64,000 nucleotides of DNA from Epiperipatus broadwayi (GCA_028023455.1 JAQFVV010006203.1:13058348-13122347), one strand, 5' to 3'; numbered from the stretch's first letter, positions 46,818 to 58,479 are shown. Notes: generated by a model from the letters alone, not told the origin. Numbers and translations: made by a program.

Positions 46818-49800
46818 ACCATAAGAATGACATTTTTCACATTACACATGAGTTTTACTTGAATTCATGTGCCAGCAGTAGCAAAGGGTGAAGCAAGAGA
46901 CTCGGGAAATAATAACTAAATTACCAATAAATTAAGCAACCACACACATATATAGCTGGCTAGATAATTGCATATATTAATAATTAATACTAAATTAGCA
47001 TACATTTGAATAAGATTTAGTAATGAATTGTGAATAACACACTAAACATTTATAAGTTTTAAAATATTTAATTATTAATATATACGATAAATAATACCAA
47101 ATATAAGTACATTAGGATTTACACACACAGGTGTCTTACAATGATGAGTGGAATTTAATACAGGTTCTCAGCTTTTATGCACTTTAAAATTATTTAGATT
47201 TCAGTTATTACAAATTAATATCTATGGTTTCTAATCATGCCTTAATTATGGTATGCCATTCCTACGAGGTTTGTTAATAGCCAAATCTTACAAGAATGAC
47301 AACTGAGAAATATACTTAACACATTAATATTACATAATGAGCAATAAATGTGCTCTCTATGCAGATTGCCTTATGAAACTACATTGGAGGTTTAGATCAA
47401 TGCTGAATGAATAATATTATGGAAGGCGAACTGGTGACTTGTAGCGTAATTTCCAAGACTACGGCGCTACATAACTAAGTAAGGGTTGTGGCCTGAATGT
47501 GTAATTACTCAAGGGGATTCAGTACCAAGATACCAAGTACTTGGTTCCCATGGACCATACAACTTGCTATAACAAAAGAAACAATTAGTTTGGTGATTGG
47601 AGCAGCTTAATATATGGTTCTGGACTTTTTTGTTTCAGTTCTAAAAGAGAGAGCTGTCTGAACTAAGAATAATGGAGTGGCCCATACACCAAATCTCAGT
47701 CTAATAAAAAAATACATATAGCAAGACATATATTGCATCTGTGTGCTTTATAAGGACACCTTTATAACACTTTCTAAATTTATCAAATATTAAAATTATT
47801 AAAGCGCTAAACCTATAGTTTTGATCTGTGAAACTATTATATGCCATTTCGTAAATTAGCATACTTAAATCATTCTAAAAGGGGTAATTATACGTGATTT
47901 AGTTTATTAATTATATCCATATAGTTTATAAGAATAAACTAAGAAGGAATAAAGCATATTTGAGGCTTAATTAACTAATTGTTTATAAAATGCTTTTAAA
48001 ATATCATTCTTAACATCACTTAACTAAATATAATTTATTAACATGCAAACCTGAATAACGATAAGCTAAAACATAGTAGCTTAACTAACATATAAAAGTA
48101 GGTTTTCAGATCGGTGATTTATGTGTGTGCTAAAAAGCAACATAATTTTAGCTATGTGAGAGCTTATCATCTCTTCAAAATTATTAATATTATCAATCTC
48201 CGCTCTGAATTAAGGCATAGCATAAATTAATAAAATAACAATATAAGGTAAAATAATATAGGCAAGACCACAGATTGGAAAGATACAGGTGTAATAATAA
48301 CTGAATAGGATTATTATAATTTAGAAATATTATTAAATTAGATTATTTGATTTAAAAGAGGCAAGACTCTTACAAATATTATTATTGAATCAAAATTAGA
48401 TTATAGTTTCATTAAAGTTATTTTGCAGAGTTTATTTATTATAAGTTATTATTTATGAACATTCAATATTTATAGCTACCTTTAGGGAGTTATGAAATTA
48501 GTTTTAGATTTAATTTTATAGGGCTCTGTGGGAAGATATGTTTAATGATAATCTTTGAGCTGAGGCATCTTCATGGTGTATGGTATTTGCTTTCTCTGCT
48601 GGGCTGGTGTGTCTCTGATGTCCTCATGACAGGCTGTAGATATTGAACTTGTCCACCATCTTGGACCAATCTTCTGAAAAGAAGATGGTGACTGGTTGTC
48701 TTCTGACCAATGCTTTTCATTGTAGGAGGCATATCCTCCAGTGGCAATACTTTGCAAAATTCAAGAGAGTGAACCCTGATGTTTGAATTTTGGGGTTTTT
48801 TTTATCAGTGCTTTTCCTCCTCCCTGCAAGGCCATGAAGTTGTTTACAAGTTTTGGTTTACGGTTTAAGTTTTAACATCTCCTTATTACTTTAAAGAAGA
48901 CAACAGTAAAATTAATTTATTCAGAAAATATTGCAGCTTGACCACTTCTCTTTTGTCTTAAAATCTATTTTAGAATTTATTTTTAAAGCTCTGTCCTTGG
49001 TTCTTACACAAATTAAACCAGGTGTGTGTGACATAAGACAATTTCCAAGAATCAGATGATCTTTTTTAAAAGAGATTTTAAGTCATGTAAATGTCTCATT
49101 ATATATGTAATTTTTTTACCTCTGAAATTGCAAATTTATATGTGAATAAGAGTAAATTTGTATTTAAAGATAAAATAATTTAAAGATAAACAATTTAAAT
49201 AGCGTTGCAATGCTTATAAGATCTATTACATTGCAGACTTATTCTCATATATATGTAGATGCACTTTTACACATACAACTTATTTTAATTTAATATTTTA
49301 ATTTATAACTGTGTATATGTAAACAACATGCATACAAACATCAATATATTAGATGTACGCAAATATACACACATACACGTAAATATACACTATTACATAT
49401 TAAAATAAATTATTATAGGATTATATACATGGACTTGGGCGGGTTTGAATTAGGAAAAGAATAATGCTATTCATATTATTTATCTATAAGTTATTTTATC
49501 TTTAATATTAAGAATCAACATTAAGCTATTGCACATGTTCTTTGTAGATTTTTAACAATAAATGAATACTCCCACTTCAAACACAAGATAAGTCTTTGGA
49601 AAAAATAAAATGAATATCTATCTTTTCGAACCTAAACACTTATGTATGAGCAAATCTTAAGTATTTGAAAGTGAGAGTGTGAAGATATTAAACAATCACT
49701 TTAAATTACTTTTTACATGCTTGAATGAATGATGCTGGCGAAATTTACTAGAATTTATGATACATCATTTTTATTTGAAATTAAATGTATGTAAATAAAC

Positions 49801-52440
49801 TATTTATTTTATATAGTGCAATATTTATAAACTGTAATATTAATAATCAGCATTAAGCACATGTGCTTTGTAGATTTTTAACAATAAATAAATACTCCCA
49901 CTTCTCCATACATTTAATTTCAAATAAGAATGACTTATCGTAAATTCTAGTAAATTTCGCCAGCGTCATTCATTCAAGCATGTAAAAAGTAATTTAAAGT
50001 GATTGTTTAATATCTTCACACTCTCACTTTCAAATACTTAAAATTTGCCCATACATAAGCATTTGGGTTTGAAAAGATAGATATTCATTCTATCTTTTCC
50101 AAAGACTTATCTTGTGTTTTAAGTGGGAGTATTCATTTATTGTTAAAAATCTACAAAGCGCATGTGCAATAGCTTAATGCTGATTATTAATATTACAGTT
50201 TATAAATATCGCGCTATATAAAATAAATAGTTTATCTTTAAGTACAAATTTACTCTTATTTGCATATAAATTTCCAATTTCAGAGGTAACAAAATTACAT
50301 ATATAACAAGATGTTTACAAGACAAAATTTCTTTTAAAAAAGATCATCTAATTCTTGGAAATTATCTTATGTCACACACACCTGGTTTAATTTGTGTGAG
50401 AACCAAGGACAGAGTTTTAAAAATAAATTCTAAAATAGATTTTAAGACAAAAGAGAAACAAGCAGTCAAGATGCAATATTTTCTGAATAAATTAATTTTA
50501 CTGTTGTCTTCTTTAAAGTAATAAAGAGATGTTAAAACTTAAATCGTAAAACTAAAACTTTTAAACAACTTCAAGGTCTTGAGGGGGGAGGAAAAGCATT
50601 GATATAAAAAAAACCAATATTCAAACATCAGGGTTCACTCTCTTGAATTTTGTAAAGTATTGCCATTAGAGGCTATGCCTCCTTTTACAATGGAAACCAT
50701 TGGCTAGAAGCCAAACAGTTGCTATATTCCTTTTGGAAGATTGGGCCAGGATGGTGAAGAAATCCAAGATCAACAGCCTGCCATGAGGATATCATAGACA
50801 GTACCAGACACCATGAAGATGCCTCAGCTAGATTTTGAGTAAACATATCTTCCCACAGAGTTGTATAAAATTAAATCTAGAATTAAACTAATTTCATAAC
50901 TCTCTAAAGCTAGCTATAAATATTGAATGTTCATAAATAATAACTTATAATAAATAAACTCTACAAAATAACTTTAATGAAACTATGATGTAATTTTGAT
51001 TCAATAATAATCTTTGTAAGTCTTGCCTCTTTTAAATCAAATAATCTAATTTAATAATCTTTCTAAATCATAATAATCCTATTCAGTTATTATTACATCT
51101 CTATCTTTCCAATCTGTGGTCTTGCCTATATTATTTTACCTTATATTGTTATTTTATTAGTTTATGCTATGCCTTAATTCAGAATGGAAATTGATAAATA
51201 TTAATAATTTTGGAGAAATAATAAGCTCTCATATAGCTAATTTATGTTGCTTTTTAGCACACACATAAATCTCCGATCTGAAAACCTACTTTTATATGTT
51301 AGTTAAGCTACTATGTTTTAGCTTATCATTATTCAGGTTTGATTCCTCCTTAGTTTATTCTTATAAACTATATGGATTTAATTAATAAACTAGATCACAT
51401 ATAATTACCTTTTTTAGCAGGATATAAGTATGCTAATTTATGAACTGGCATATAGTAGTTTCACAGATCAAAACTATAGATTTAGTGCTTTAATAATTTT
51501 AATATTTGATAAATTTAGAAAGTGTTATAAATGTGTCCTTATAAAACACACAGATGTAATATACGCCTTGCTATATGTATTTTTTATTAGAATGGGCTTT
51601 GGTGTATGGGCTAACCTATTCTTAATTCAGACAGCTCTCTTTTAGACCTAGAACACAATGGTCCAGAACCATATATTAAGTTGCTCTGATCACCGAACTA
51701 AATGTTCCTTTTGTTATAGCAAGTTGTATGATCCACCGGTACTGAGTACTTGGTACTGAATCCCTGAATAATTATACATTCAGGCCACAACTCTTACTTA
51801 GTTATGTAACGCCATAGTCTTGGAAGTTATGCTACAAGTCTCCAATTCGCCCTCCATAATATTATTCATTCGACATTGATCTAGTTTCATAAGGCAATCT
51901 GCATAGAGAGCACATTTATTACTCATTATGTAATATTAATGTGTTATGTATATTTCTCAGTTGTCATTCTTGTAAGATTTACCTATTATCAAACCTTGCA
52001 GAAATGGCATACCATAATTAAGGCATGATTAGAAACTGTAAATATTAATTTGTAATAAACGAAATCCAAATAATTTTAAAGTGCATAAAAGCTGAGAACC
52101 TGTATTAAATTCCACTCAGCATTGTAAGTCACCTGTGTGTGTGTAAATCCTAATGCACATATATTTGATATTTATCTTATATTTTAATAATTAAATATTT
52201 TAAAACTTATAAATGTTTAGTATGTTATTTGCAACTCATTAGTAAATCTTATCTAAATATACTCTAATTTAGTATTAATTATCAATATATGTGTTATCTA
52301 GCCTGCTATATGTGTGTTTGGTTAATTTATTGGTAATTTAGTTATTCCCCCGAGTCTCTTGCTTCAACCTTTGCTACTGCCAGCATGTGAATTAAAGTGG
52401 AACTCATGTGTAACATGGGAATGGTCATTCATAGGGTATA
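46818..52440. repeat. Giant imperfect palindrome, arms 2.5-3 kb
   Basis: The left arm (46818-49793) is matched by the reverse complement of 49906-52440. Anchors: GCAAGAGACTCGGG (46893) with CCCGAGTCTCTTGC (52349); CAGGTGTCTTACAAT (47128) with ATTGTAAGTCACCTG (52121); CTTTTCCTCC (48811) with GGAGGAAAAG (50587); GGTGTGTGTGAC (49021) with GTCACACACACC (50371); GATGCTGGCG (49731) with CGCCAGCGTC (49958). Paired positions sum to 99255-99407 outside and 99698 inside, so about 290 bp in the left arm (roughly 49170-49490) has no partner. The 112 bp loop is itself another copy of the inner arm. Arms look roughly 85-90% identical. The frame at 48542-48757 lies in the left arm, and its mirror is broken by stops. 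The right end abuts a LINE fragment at 52434-52440. A giant foldback element or an inverted duplication. Confidence 0.92.
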
Positions 52441-53505
52441 ATCACTTTGCTCATATTTATTCTTCCACAACTTCATTATTTGCACTCTTTCTGCTTTCAT
52501 GCGTTTACATTCAATTAACAGATGCCTAATATTTTCTGTCTTCCTTACACAACTTGCAGACTAAATCATCCATATTTTTCCATTTATGTGTATAGTCCCT
52601 TGTTGCTAAAGATCCCGTTCGAGCCTTAAACTGTAAACTACTTTCCTTGCTATTATCATAAATTAACTCACACCCAATATTCTGTTTATTTCTATAAATA
52701 TTTGAACTCTTTTTGCTCTCCAACTGCCTATTCTTTATTAATGCATCTATCTTCTATCCCATTCCTTAACACTATAATACTCAACAATTCTCCTAACACA
52801 ATCATCCCACCTTTTGTATAAGTATACTGACATATTTTTTTTATCTAAATCTTCTGCATAATGTATTACCTTTCATACCCATCTTGTTGCCTGCTCTTTA
52901 CCCAATTAAATACTATTTTGGCTATTCTTTTATTATCCATAAACTGCAATCTATTGAACATTTTCATTTTGCTTTTGCATCTCTCATATGAAAACTTGAC
53001 CATCACATTTCTCATTGAATTGCTTCCTTTGCCATCCACACTTCTGCATCTAATGCATGTCTTCCTACTTCTCTTTGTACTTTTTCTAAGTAATCTAATA
53101 CCCCTTTACTAACACATAATGCATCATTACCATATGTTAGCCCTACTACTGCCACTGCCTTCCATAAATTTCTAGCTACATCATATTTATTATATGAGAA
53201 TACTTAATTTCTTTATCAACCTCTTCCTTTTCTTTGCTTCATTTATCTTTTTTTTTCTTCCATTCATCCAAGCAATTTCTCTGATTACTTAAGATTATTC
53301 CCAAATAGTTATATCTATTCACCACACTTAACTTTATATCCCCCAATAAAAATTCTTTGTCTTCTCTTTCCCCAGTATAAATCATTACTTTTGATTTTTC
53401 TTCACTAAATTTAATCACCGCCTCTTTACCCACCTTTGTGCATGTCCTCAGCATAACTTCCATATTTTCCCTTCTTTTTGCACACAAAAAAAAACATCAT
53501 CTGGT
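52434..53505 (-). pseudogene. LINE fragment B (RT C-terminal part)
   Basis: Same element as 29.6-32.1 kb. Minus-strand pieces: CTKVGKEAVIKFSEEKSKVM, then GDIKLSVVNRYNYLGIILS (the region after the RT catalytic box), and SLATRDYTHKWKNMDDLVCK, then LCKEDRKY, the start of the C-terminal Cys/His motif. The 5' truncation falls at the catalytic box (53505). The 3' end is lost at the border of the giant palindrome. Confidence 0.85.
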
Positions 53506-54133
53506 GATGTGATGTACCATGACTTCTCCTTAAATGGAGTCAGGAATCTCTCAGCAACTATGCCCAAAAAACCTGTTAACCACTTTACCTTCCCCTTCCA
53601 TTGCCCACCCTAAGCTTTCCCATAATCTGCTCCATCCCATTTCCACAACATAATCTTTGTCAACCTATAGCCTTTATATCTAAATCCCCCTTATCTTTTC
53701 CCAAACCCAGCATAAAAACCAATAACCCATTTTCTGTATAATCACTTTGTTCATATTTATTCTCCCATAATTTCATTATTTGTACCCTTTCTGCTTTCAA
53801 GCATTTACATTCAATCAACAGATGCGTAATATTTTCTATATTTTCCTTACACAATTTTCAGACTAAATCACCCATATTTTTCCATTTACATGTATATTAT
53901 CTTGTTGCTAAAGATCCCATTCGAGCCTTAAACAATAAGCTACTTTCCTTACTATTGTCATAAATTAACTCACACCCAATGTTCCATTTACTTCTATATA
54001 TATTTAAACTTTATACTCTCCATACTAGGTCTCCATCTCCCTAGTGTTTATTAATGCATCTATTCCTTTATCCCATTCCTTACCACTATAACACTCAACA
54101 ATCCTCCTAACACAATCATCCAATCTTTTATAC
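53506..54133 (-). pseudogene. LINE fragment C (3' end, 5'-truncated)
   Basis: The minus strand encodes ENITHLLIECKCLKAERVQI, then MKLWENKYEQ, the C-terminal Cys/His part, and upstream text matching fragment B. Its 3' terminus is at 53506, where TGATGTGATGTACC in plus orientation (GGTACATCACATCA in sense) forms the tail. It sits directly against the 5' end of fragment B. Confidence 0.8.
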
Positions 54134-54230
54134 AAGTTTTGATGTGATGTACTGTAGTTTCTCCTTAAACAAAGTCAAGAATCTCTCCACAATTATGCCC
54201 AGAGAAACCTGTTAGCCAAGTTTTCACTCA
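54134..54230 (-). pseudogene. LINE fragment D (last about 95 bp of the same element)
   Basis: GATGTGATGTACTGTAGTTT, then CTCCTTAAACAAAGTCAAGAATCT-like text and GAGAAACCTGTTAGCC repeat the 3' end of fragment C, again directly against the 5' end of the neighbour. Confidence 0.8.
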
Positions 54231-55127
54231 TACCAGTTACTATAATTTAGGTAATCTTAGAAAAAATTGTGGACTGTGTCAATTTGTAGTGGCACAATAT
54301 AATCAGTCTCCCTTTTTTGGAATCTAAGCATCTATAGTTCAGATAATTCATATTTTGAAAAAAAAAAGTGTAATATGAAATAAATAAATATGTAAATTTA
54401 AGTTTTATAATTTCCACACCAACAACTCGTGTATGAGCATCATCATAAATCATCTCTTAATTAGCCAAATTCTCATAAATTCTCAGCATACTACCAGTCA
54501 TGTGATTAATGCTTATTATTGACTTTTTCATAACTATCTTATCTCTTTATGATTTTTGTTGAGGTTAATGCATATTTTTAAAAATTAAATTGTATTTCAG
54601 GTAAATATATATAAACTTATATAATGTTTAGACTTTGCTATTACATGGTTTTACACAAAATTTTGTGCTAAATGCAGTAAACATGCGCAAGTACTAGTTT
54701 TTTTTATTAAATATCTAGGTGCAATAACTTACAAAATGGAGTTTTTTAAAAAAATATGTAGATCATTCCTATTACCAACTTCACAATCACAGACTTTTTC
54801 TATGAAATTTTAATGCGGGATCCATTTTATTAAACGATTCAGACAATCTTCTATAAGCTTGGAATGACTGTTATTTTACTTATAATTTTTAGGACCTATT
54901 GTACACTGTTGTGCTGATTTGTTTTTATGCATTAGATATATTTGGACAATATTGAAAATAATTTAAGAGTTTTCCAAAATTAAAACTTGCAAGAACATAT
55001 TCCAAGTCCATGAAATATTCAGTAAATAATATCACTTGACCGTTGAAATTGCTTCTACAATTGATATACATGAACTGATACAAAATTTTCCTAAAACTAA
55101 AGCTTTAACAATTTTTGAACTGCATAT
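54231..55127. other. AT-rich DNA, nothing recognised
   Basis: Flank of the LTR element. No gene or repeat was recognised. Confidence 0.45.
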
Positions 55128-55132
55128 ATACA
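55128..55132. repeat. Target site duplication ATACA, 5' copy
   Basis: ATACA immediately before the TG of the 5' LTR, repeated immediately after the CA of the 3' LTR at 57634-57638. Confidence 0.85.
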
Positions 55133-55714
55133 TGCAGTATTCAAGGTCAAGGTATAAACACATAATGTATAATGAATATGTTAATAATAATAATTGTATA
55201 AATATAACGAATATGTAAAACAATAATAATAATTGTATAAATGTAGAATAAAAGTAATAACTGTAATGTATAATAAATATGTAAAATAACGATTGTGTAA
55301 AATTGTAATGTTGTTAAATCATAGAAAGTTGTATAATAATAGAAAGCCCAGCTGACCTTATAGGGTCAGAAAACTATGTAAAATACCATATACGGTGAGA
55401 AATGTGAAAACGTATGTAAAAACACCATATATGGTTAGGAATGTAAAAGACTCCAGAAGTCTTGAGGGGTATATAAACCCCCATAACCTTATCTAATTGT
55501 TCTGAGTTTTAATTATGAGTCAGAGATTCCTGCCTCTGTAAGTCCAAAAGCAGAACTAGGGTTTTTATATGCAGGTCACCACGACCTTTTATTATTATAT
55601 TACGCCTTATAATAGGCAATGTATATAGTTAAAATTATTCGTATTAAATTATAATCTTACCATCTCAATTCTGCCTTTGTCCATTTATTTACTTGCTGGT
55701 CATAAGACATAGCA
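55133..55714 (+). repeat. 5' long terminal repeat
   Basis: 582 bp, starts TGCAGTATTCAAGG and ends GACATAGCA (TG...CA). It contains a TATA box at 55470-55477 inside the palindrome GGGGTATATAAACCCC. Compared with the 3' LTR it lacks stretches of about 19, 19 and 10 bp and has ATT triplets extra. Confidence 0.93.
55470..55477 (+). promoter_or_regulatory. LTR TATA box
   Basis: TATATAAA centred in GGGGTATATAAACCCC, conserved in both LTRs (57386-57393 in the 3' copy). Likely drives transcription of the element; the perfect flanking GGGG/CCCC symmetry is unusual in this AT-rich setting. Confidence 0.7.
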
Positions 55715-55851
55715 TATTGGTGCAGGAATAGAATCTGAAAGATATTGGCGCAGTCGGCACAGGAATCGAATCAAAGAAAGTGGCAGTTAATACAGGAATG
55801 GAACTGCATTAAAAATTGGCTTGGTCATCACAGGATCGAATCTGCAAATAA
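55715..55851 (+). repeat. Leader with repeated primer-binding-site-like units
   Basis: Four degenerate units of about 28-38 bp: TATTGGTGCAGGAATAGAAT (55715), TATTGGCGCAGTCGGCACAG (55743), TGGCAGTTAATACAGGAATG (55781) and TTGGCTTGGTCATCACAGGA (55816). The second matches the TTGGCGCAGTCGG primer-binding motif used by several animal gypsy elements. Normally only one site lies next to the LTR; here the best match is the second unit. Confidence 0.7.
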
Positions 55852-55905
55852 TTGCCTAAACAGCAAGCTGAGACAAAGCGTAAGTGGATTCGAATTAATA
55901 GAGAA

Positions 55906-56487
55906 ATGGCGAGCATATCGCAAGTTTCTATTTGCGAATTTAATGTAAAAGATCCGAGTGATTGGCCACTGTATGTTCAGAGAATAAACAACTACTTTAT
56001 ACTAAATAGTATTATTGAGAATACTGTAAAAGTAGTCTCATTACTTTGCTTTGCAGGCCTGAGGGTAATTGAAATAGCGAACAAACTATGTAAAAATTTG
56101 CTGGAGACACAAAAATATGATGAGCTCGTAATACAGCTAAATGAATATTTTAATCCCCAGCCATCCAAGTTTGTTGCTCGGTTGCACTTTAGAGGCAGAA
56201 GGCAAAGAAAGAATGAAAAAATAAAAGAATATGACATTGGTTTAAGAGAGATGGCAAAGCCATGCCTTTACGGTAAATATTTAGAAGAAGCCCTTCTAGA
56301 ACAGCTATTATACGGAATAATTGATGACCAGTCTAGGCAGATCTTATTGACAATAAAAGATCTAGCTTATGAAGAAGGTATCAGACATGGAACAGCTTAT
56401 GAATTGCTTCTTGACCAAGTGAGAGTTCAGAAGCTTCATGAAACCAGAACCACTTCAAGCTACAATATTCAAAACATTTCAAGGTAA
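55906..56487 (+). CDS. gag: gag polyprotein, capsid part
   Basis: About 193 residues from the ATG in GAGAAATGGCG, chosen because it begins the conserved gag opening MASISQVSICEF before the DPSDWPLYVQRINNYFILN block. An upstream in-frame ATG at 55852 lies in the leader repeats. The DWPLY...QRINNYF and LNEYFNPQPSKFVARLHF, then RGRRQ segments are typical of Retrotrans_gag capsids in animal gypsy elements. The frame stops at 56487 (NISR), just before the nucleocapsid knuckle, which is continued in another frame. Gag would form the particle that packages the element RNA. Confidence 0.85.
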   Translation: MASISQVSICEFNVKDPSDWPLYVQRINNYFILNSIIENTVKVVSLLCFAGLRVIEIANKLCKNLLETQKYDELVIQLNEYFNPQPSKFVARLHFRGRRQRKNEKIKEYDIGLREMAKPCLYGKYLEEALLEQLLYGIIDDQSRQILLTIKDLAYEEGIRHGTAYELLLDQVRVQKLHETRTTSSYNIQNISR

Positions 56488-57017
56488 GCCCAAAACCGAT
56501 AAACAAATTAAATGTTTTCAATGTAGAAAAATTGGTCACAAAGCCCATGATTGCAGTTTACCAGAAAATGAAAGTTATCGGAAAATAACCGAGTATCCTG
56601 AAAAATGGCACCACCATACAAAACCGAACAGAGAATTTACATGCGAAGCGATGGAAAGTAGCTACATAAAAAGTGCTACTATAGACGAATCTGATCAAAT
56701 TATGATAAAAATAAAAAAAATCGACATAGAATCACAAGTCAAAAATAATTACCCCAGCTTGTTCAAAAAAGAACCAGGAAAACAAAAAATCTCGCCTGTA
56801 GAAATAGTGTTAAGAGACAGAGGAAAACCTATTGTAACAAAGCCTCGGAAAGTACCTATAGCACAGCAAAAATTGGCGCATCGAAACCACCTTCAACAAA
56901 CAGTAAATTGGCAAAGAACAGCAAAGACTGCCAGCAACTGGCAAGGACTAGAAACCCCTCGTCTCATCTCAAAGACTATGTTAGGTGAAAAACCATACTT
57001 CTGGAGTGGGGGAGGAG
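56438..57017 (+). pseudogene. gag nucleocapsid and remnant of pol, frame-shifted
   Basis: In the frame +1 to the capsid, with about 50 nt overlap, the sequence encodes a CCHC knuckle CFQCRKIGHKAHDC (C-x2-C-x4-H-x4-C, 56513-56554). Later it encodes NNYPSLFKKEPGKQKISPVE, then IVLRDRGKPIVTKPRKVPIA, which resembles the lead-in to the gypsy reverse transcriptase. The protease between them and everything after the lead-in are missing. The frame runs on into the 3' LTR without a stop of its own. Related elements usually have capsid and knuckle in one frame, so a single indel near 56440-56487 is more likely than programmed frameshifting. Confidence 0.75.
57003..57017 (+). promoter_or_regulatory. Polypurine tract
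   Basis: GGAGTGGGGGAGGAG lies immediately before the TG of the 3' LTR, the expected plus-strand primer site. Confidence 0.9.
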
Positions 57018-57633
57018 TGCAGTATTCAAGGTCAAGGTATAAACACATAATGTATAATGAATATGTAAATAATAATTGTATAAATATAATGAATGTGTAA
57101 AACAATAATTGTATAAATGCAGAATAAAAGTAATAACTGTAATGTATAATAAATATATAAAATAACTGTATAGTAATTAAGAATAACGATTGTGTAAAAT
57201 TGCAATATTATTAAATCATAGAAAGTTGTATAATAATAGAAAGCCCAGCTGGCCTTATAGGATCAGAAAACTATGTAAAATACCATATATGGTGAGAAAT
57301 GTGAAAATACTGTGTGTATGTGAAAACGTATGTAAAAACACCATATATGGTTAGGAATGTAAAAGACTCCAAAAGTCTTGAGGGGTATATAAACCCCCAT
57401 AACCTGATCTAATTGTTCTGAGTATGTTCTGAGTTTTAATTATGAGTCAGAGACTCTTGCATCTGTAAGTCCAAAAGCAGGACTAAGATTTTTATATGCA
57501 GGTCACCACAACCTTTTATTACGCCTTATAATAGGCAATGTATATAGTTAAAATTATTCGTATTAAATTATAATCTTACCATCTCAATTCTGCCTTTGTC
57601 CATTTATTTACTTGCTGGTCATAAGACACAGCA
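57018..57633 (+). repeat. 3' long terminal repeat
   Basis: 616 bp, starts TGCAGTATTCAAGG and ends GACACAGCA. It carries TATA box GGGGTATATAAACCCC at 57382-57397. It contains the short extra blocks CTGTATAGTAATTAAGAATA, ATACTGTGTGTATGTGAAA and TATGTTCTGAG absent from the 5' LTR. Confidence 0.93.
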
Positions 57634-57638
57634 ATACA
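57634..57638. repeat. Target site duplication ATACA, 3' copy
   Basis: Matches 55128-55132. Confidence 0.85.
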
Positions 57639-58479
57639 TAAAAATCATTTTTAATATATATATATATTATTAATATAATTTAAAAATTTTATTTTTTTCT
57701 TAGTATTAATATTTCTGTGACTCCATTTAATGTACACTTGTATATAAGATCCACTGCATACTTTCTGGATTTATTTATAAAGATACTTATATATGAATAA
57801 ACGTATGCACTTTTTATTGCACCTTATTTGCATATAAAAGCTTTAAAATCATCCAGCACAAAATAATAAAACTATCCTCTTCCATTATATACAATATATT
57901 AAGTCATATATGCAATAAAGTGCGCTAAAATTTGCTTGTTTACTTGAATATAATATTCAAAGTTATCCTGTTTCTTATCTTGTTTACAATTAATTGCCGA
58001 AAACGTTTCTAACGTTGGGTTTATTCGATCACTTTATATATTAATAGTAGCTGAGCTCACTTTAGGCTAGAGAAGCCAGATTCATTGCTATATTAATTAC
58101 ATAATTGAATAAGCTCCCTCTAGCCATAAAATAAAAAAACATTTCTCTAACTGTTGGGTCAGTCTGTGTGTGTGCAATCAATCTATAACTATTGATACAA
58201 TACTTAACTATAGAAATATTTGGAGTTATGACTATGATCAGTATTTACATATGATTGTAATAAATAAGCAGAGTATTATTAAAACAAGTCTAATCAGAAG
58301 ACTGGTTTGCATGAAATTTCATTCAATTGCATTTCACAGCAATAAGATTAACACTATATATAAAGTAATATTGAAAATCTGATTGGGTCTTCAATTTGGT
58401 GAAATAAAGTGGATTACTACTCTCAATGCTAATGTTAAATGTAAGTTATAGTAATTATGTAACATTTTGTTTTCATGCA
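57639..58479. other. AT-rich DNA, nothing recognised
   Basis: The open frame at 58170-58382 has no family resemblance. Confidence 0.45.

Larger units (their letters stand above)
55133..57633 (+). mobile_element. Ty3/gypsy-type LTR retrotransposon, internally deleted
   Basis: A complete insertion boundary with an incomplete interior: 5' LTR 55133-55714, leader with primer-binding-like repeats, gag with zinc knuckle, a short piece like the N-terminal lead-in to a reverse transcriptase, polypurine tract, 3' LTR 57018-57633, and a 5 bp ATACA duplication. The internal region is only about 1.3 kb, so protease, RT core, RNase H and integrase are missing. It could only have moved with proteins supplied in trans. 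I counted about 20 substitutions between the LTRs by eye (3-4%), plus indels of 10-20 bp. Confidence 0.93.

Noticed and set aside
48542-48757. 71-codon minus-strand frame in the giant palindrome
   Set aside because: The mirror copy in the other arm is broken by stops and no domain is recognisable, so there is no sign of coding constraint.
56478-56492. AAGGTAAGC, a strong splice-donor match at the end of the gag capsid frame
   Set aside because: No matching acceptor context is evident and gypsy gag is normally unspliced here; probably coincidence.
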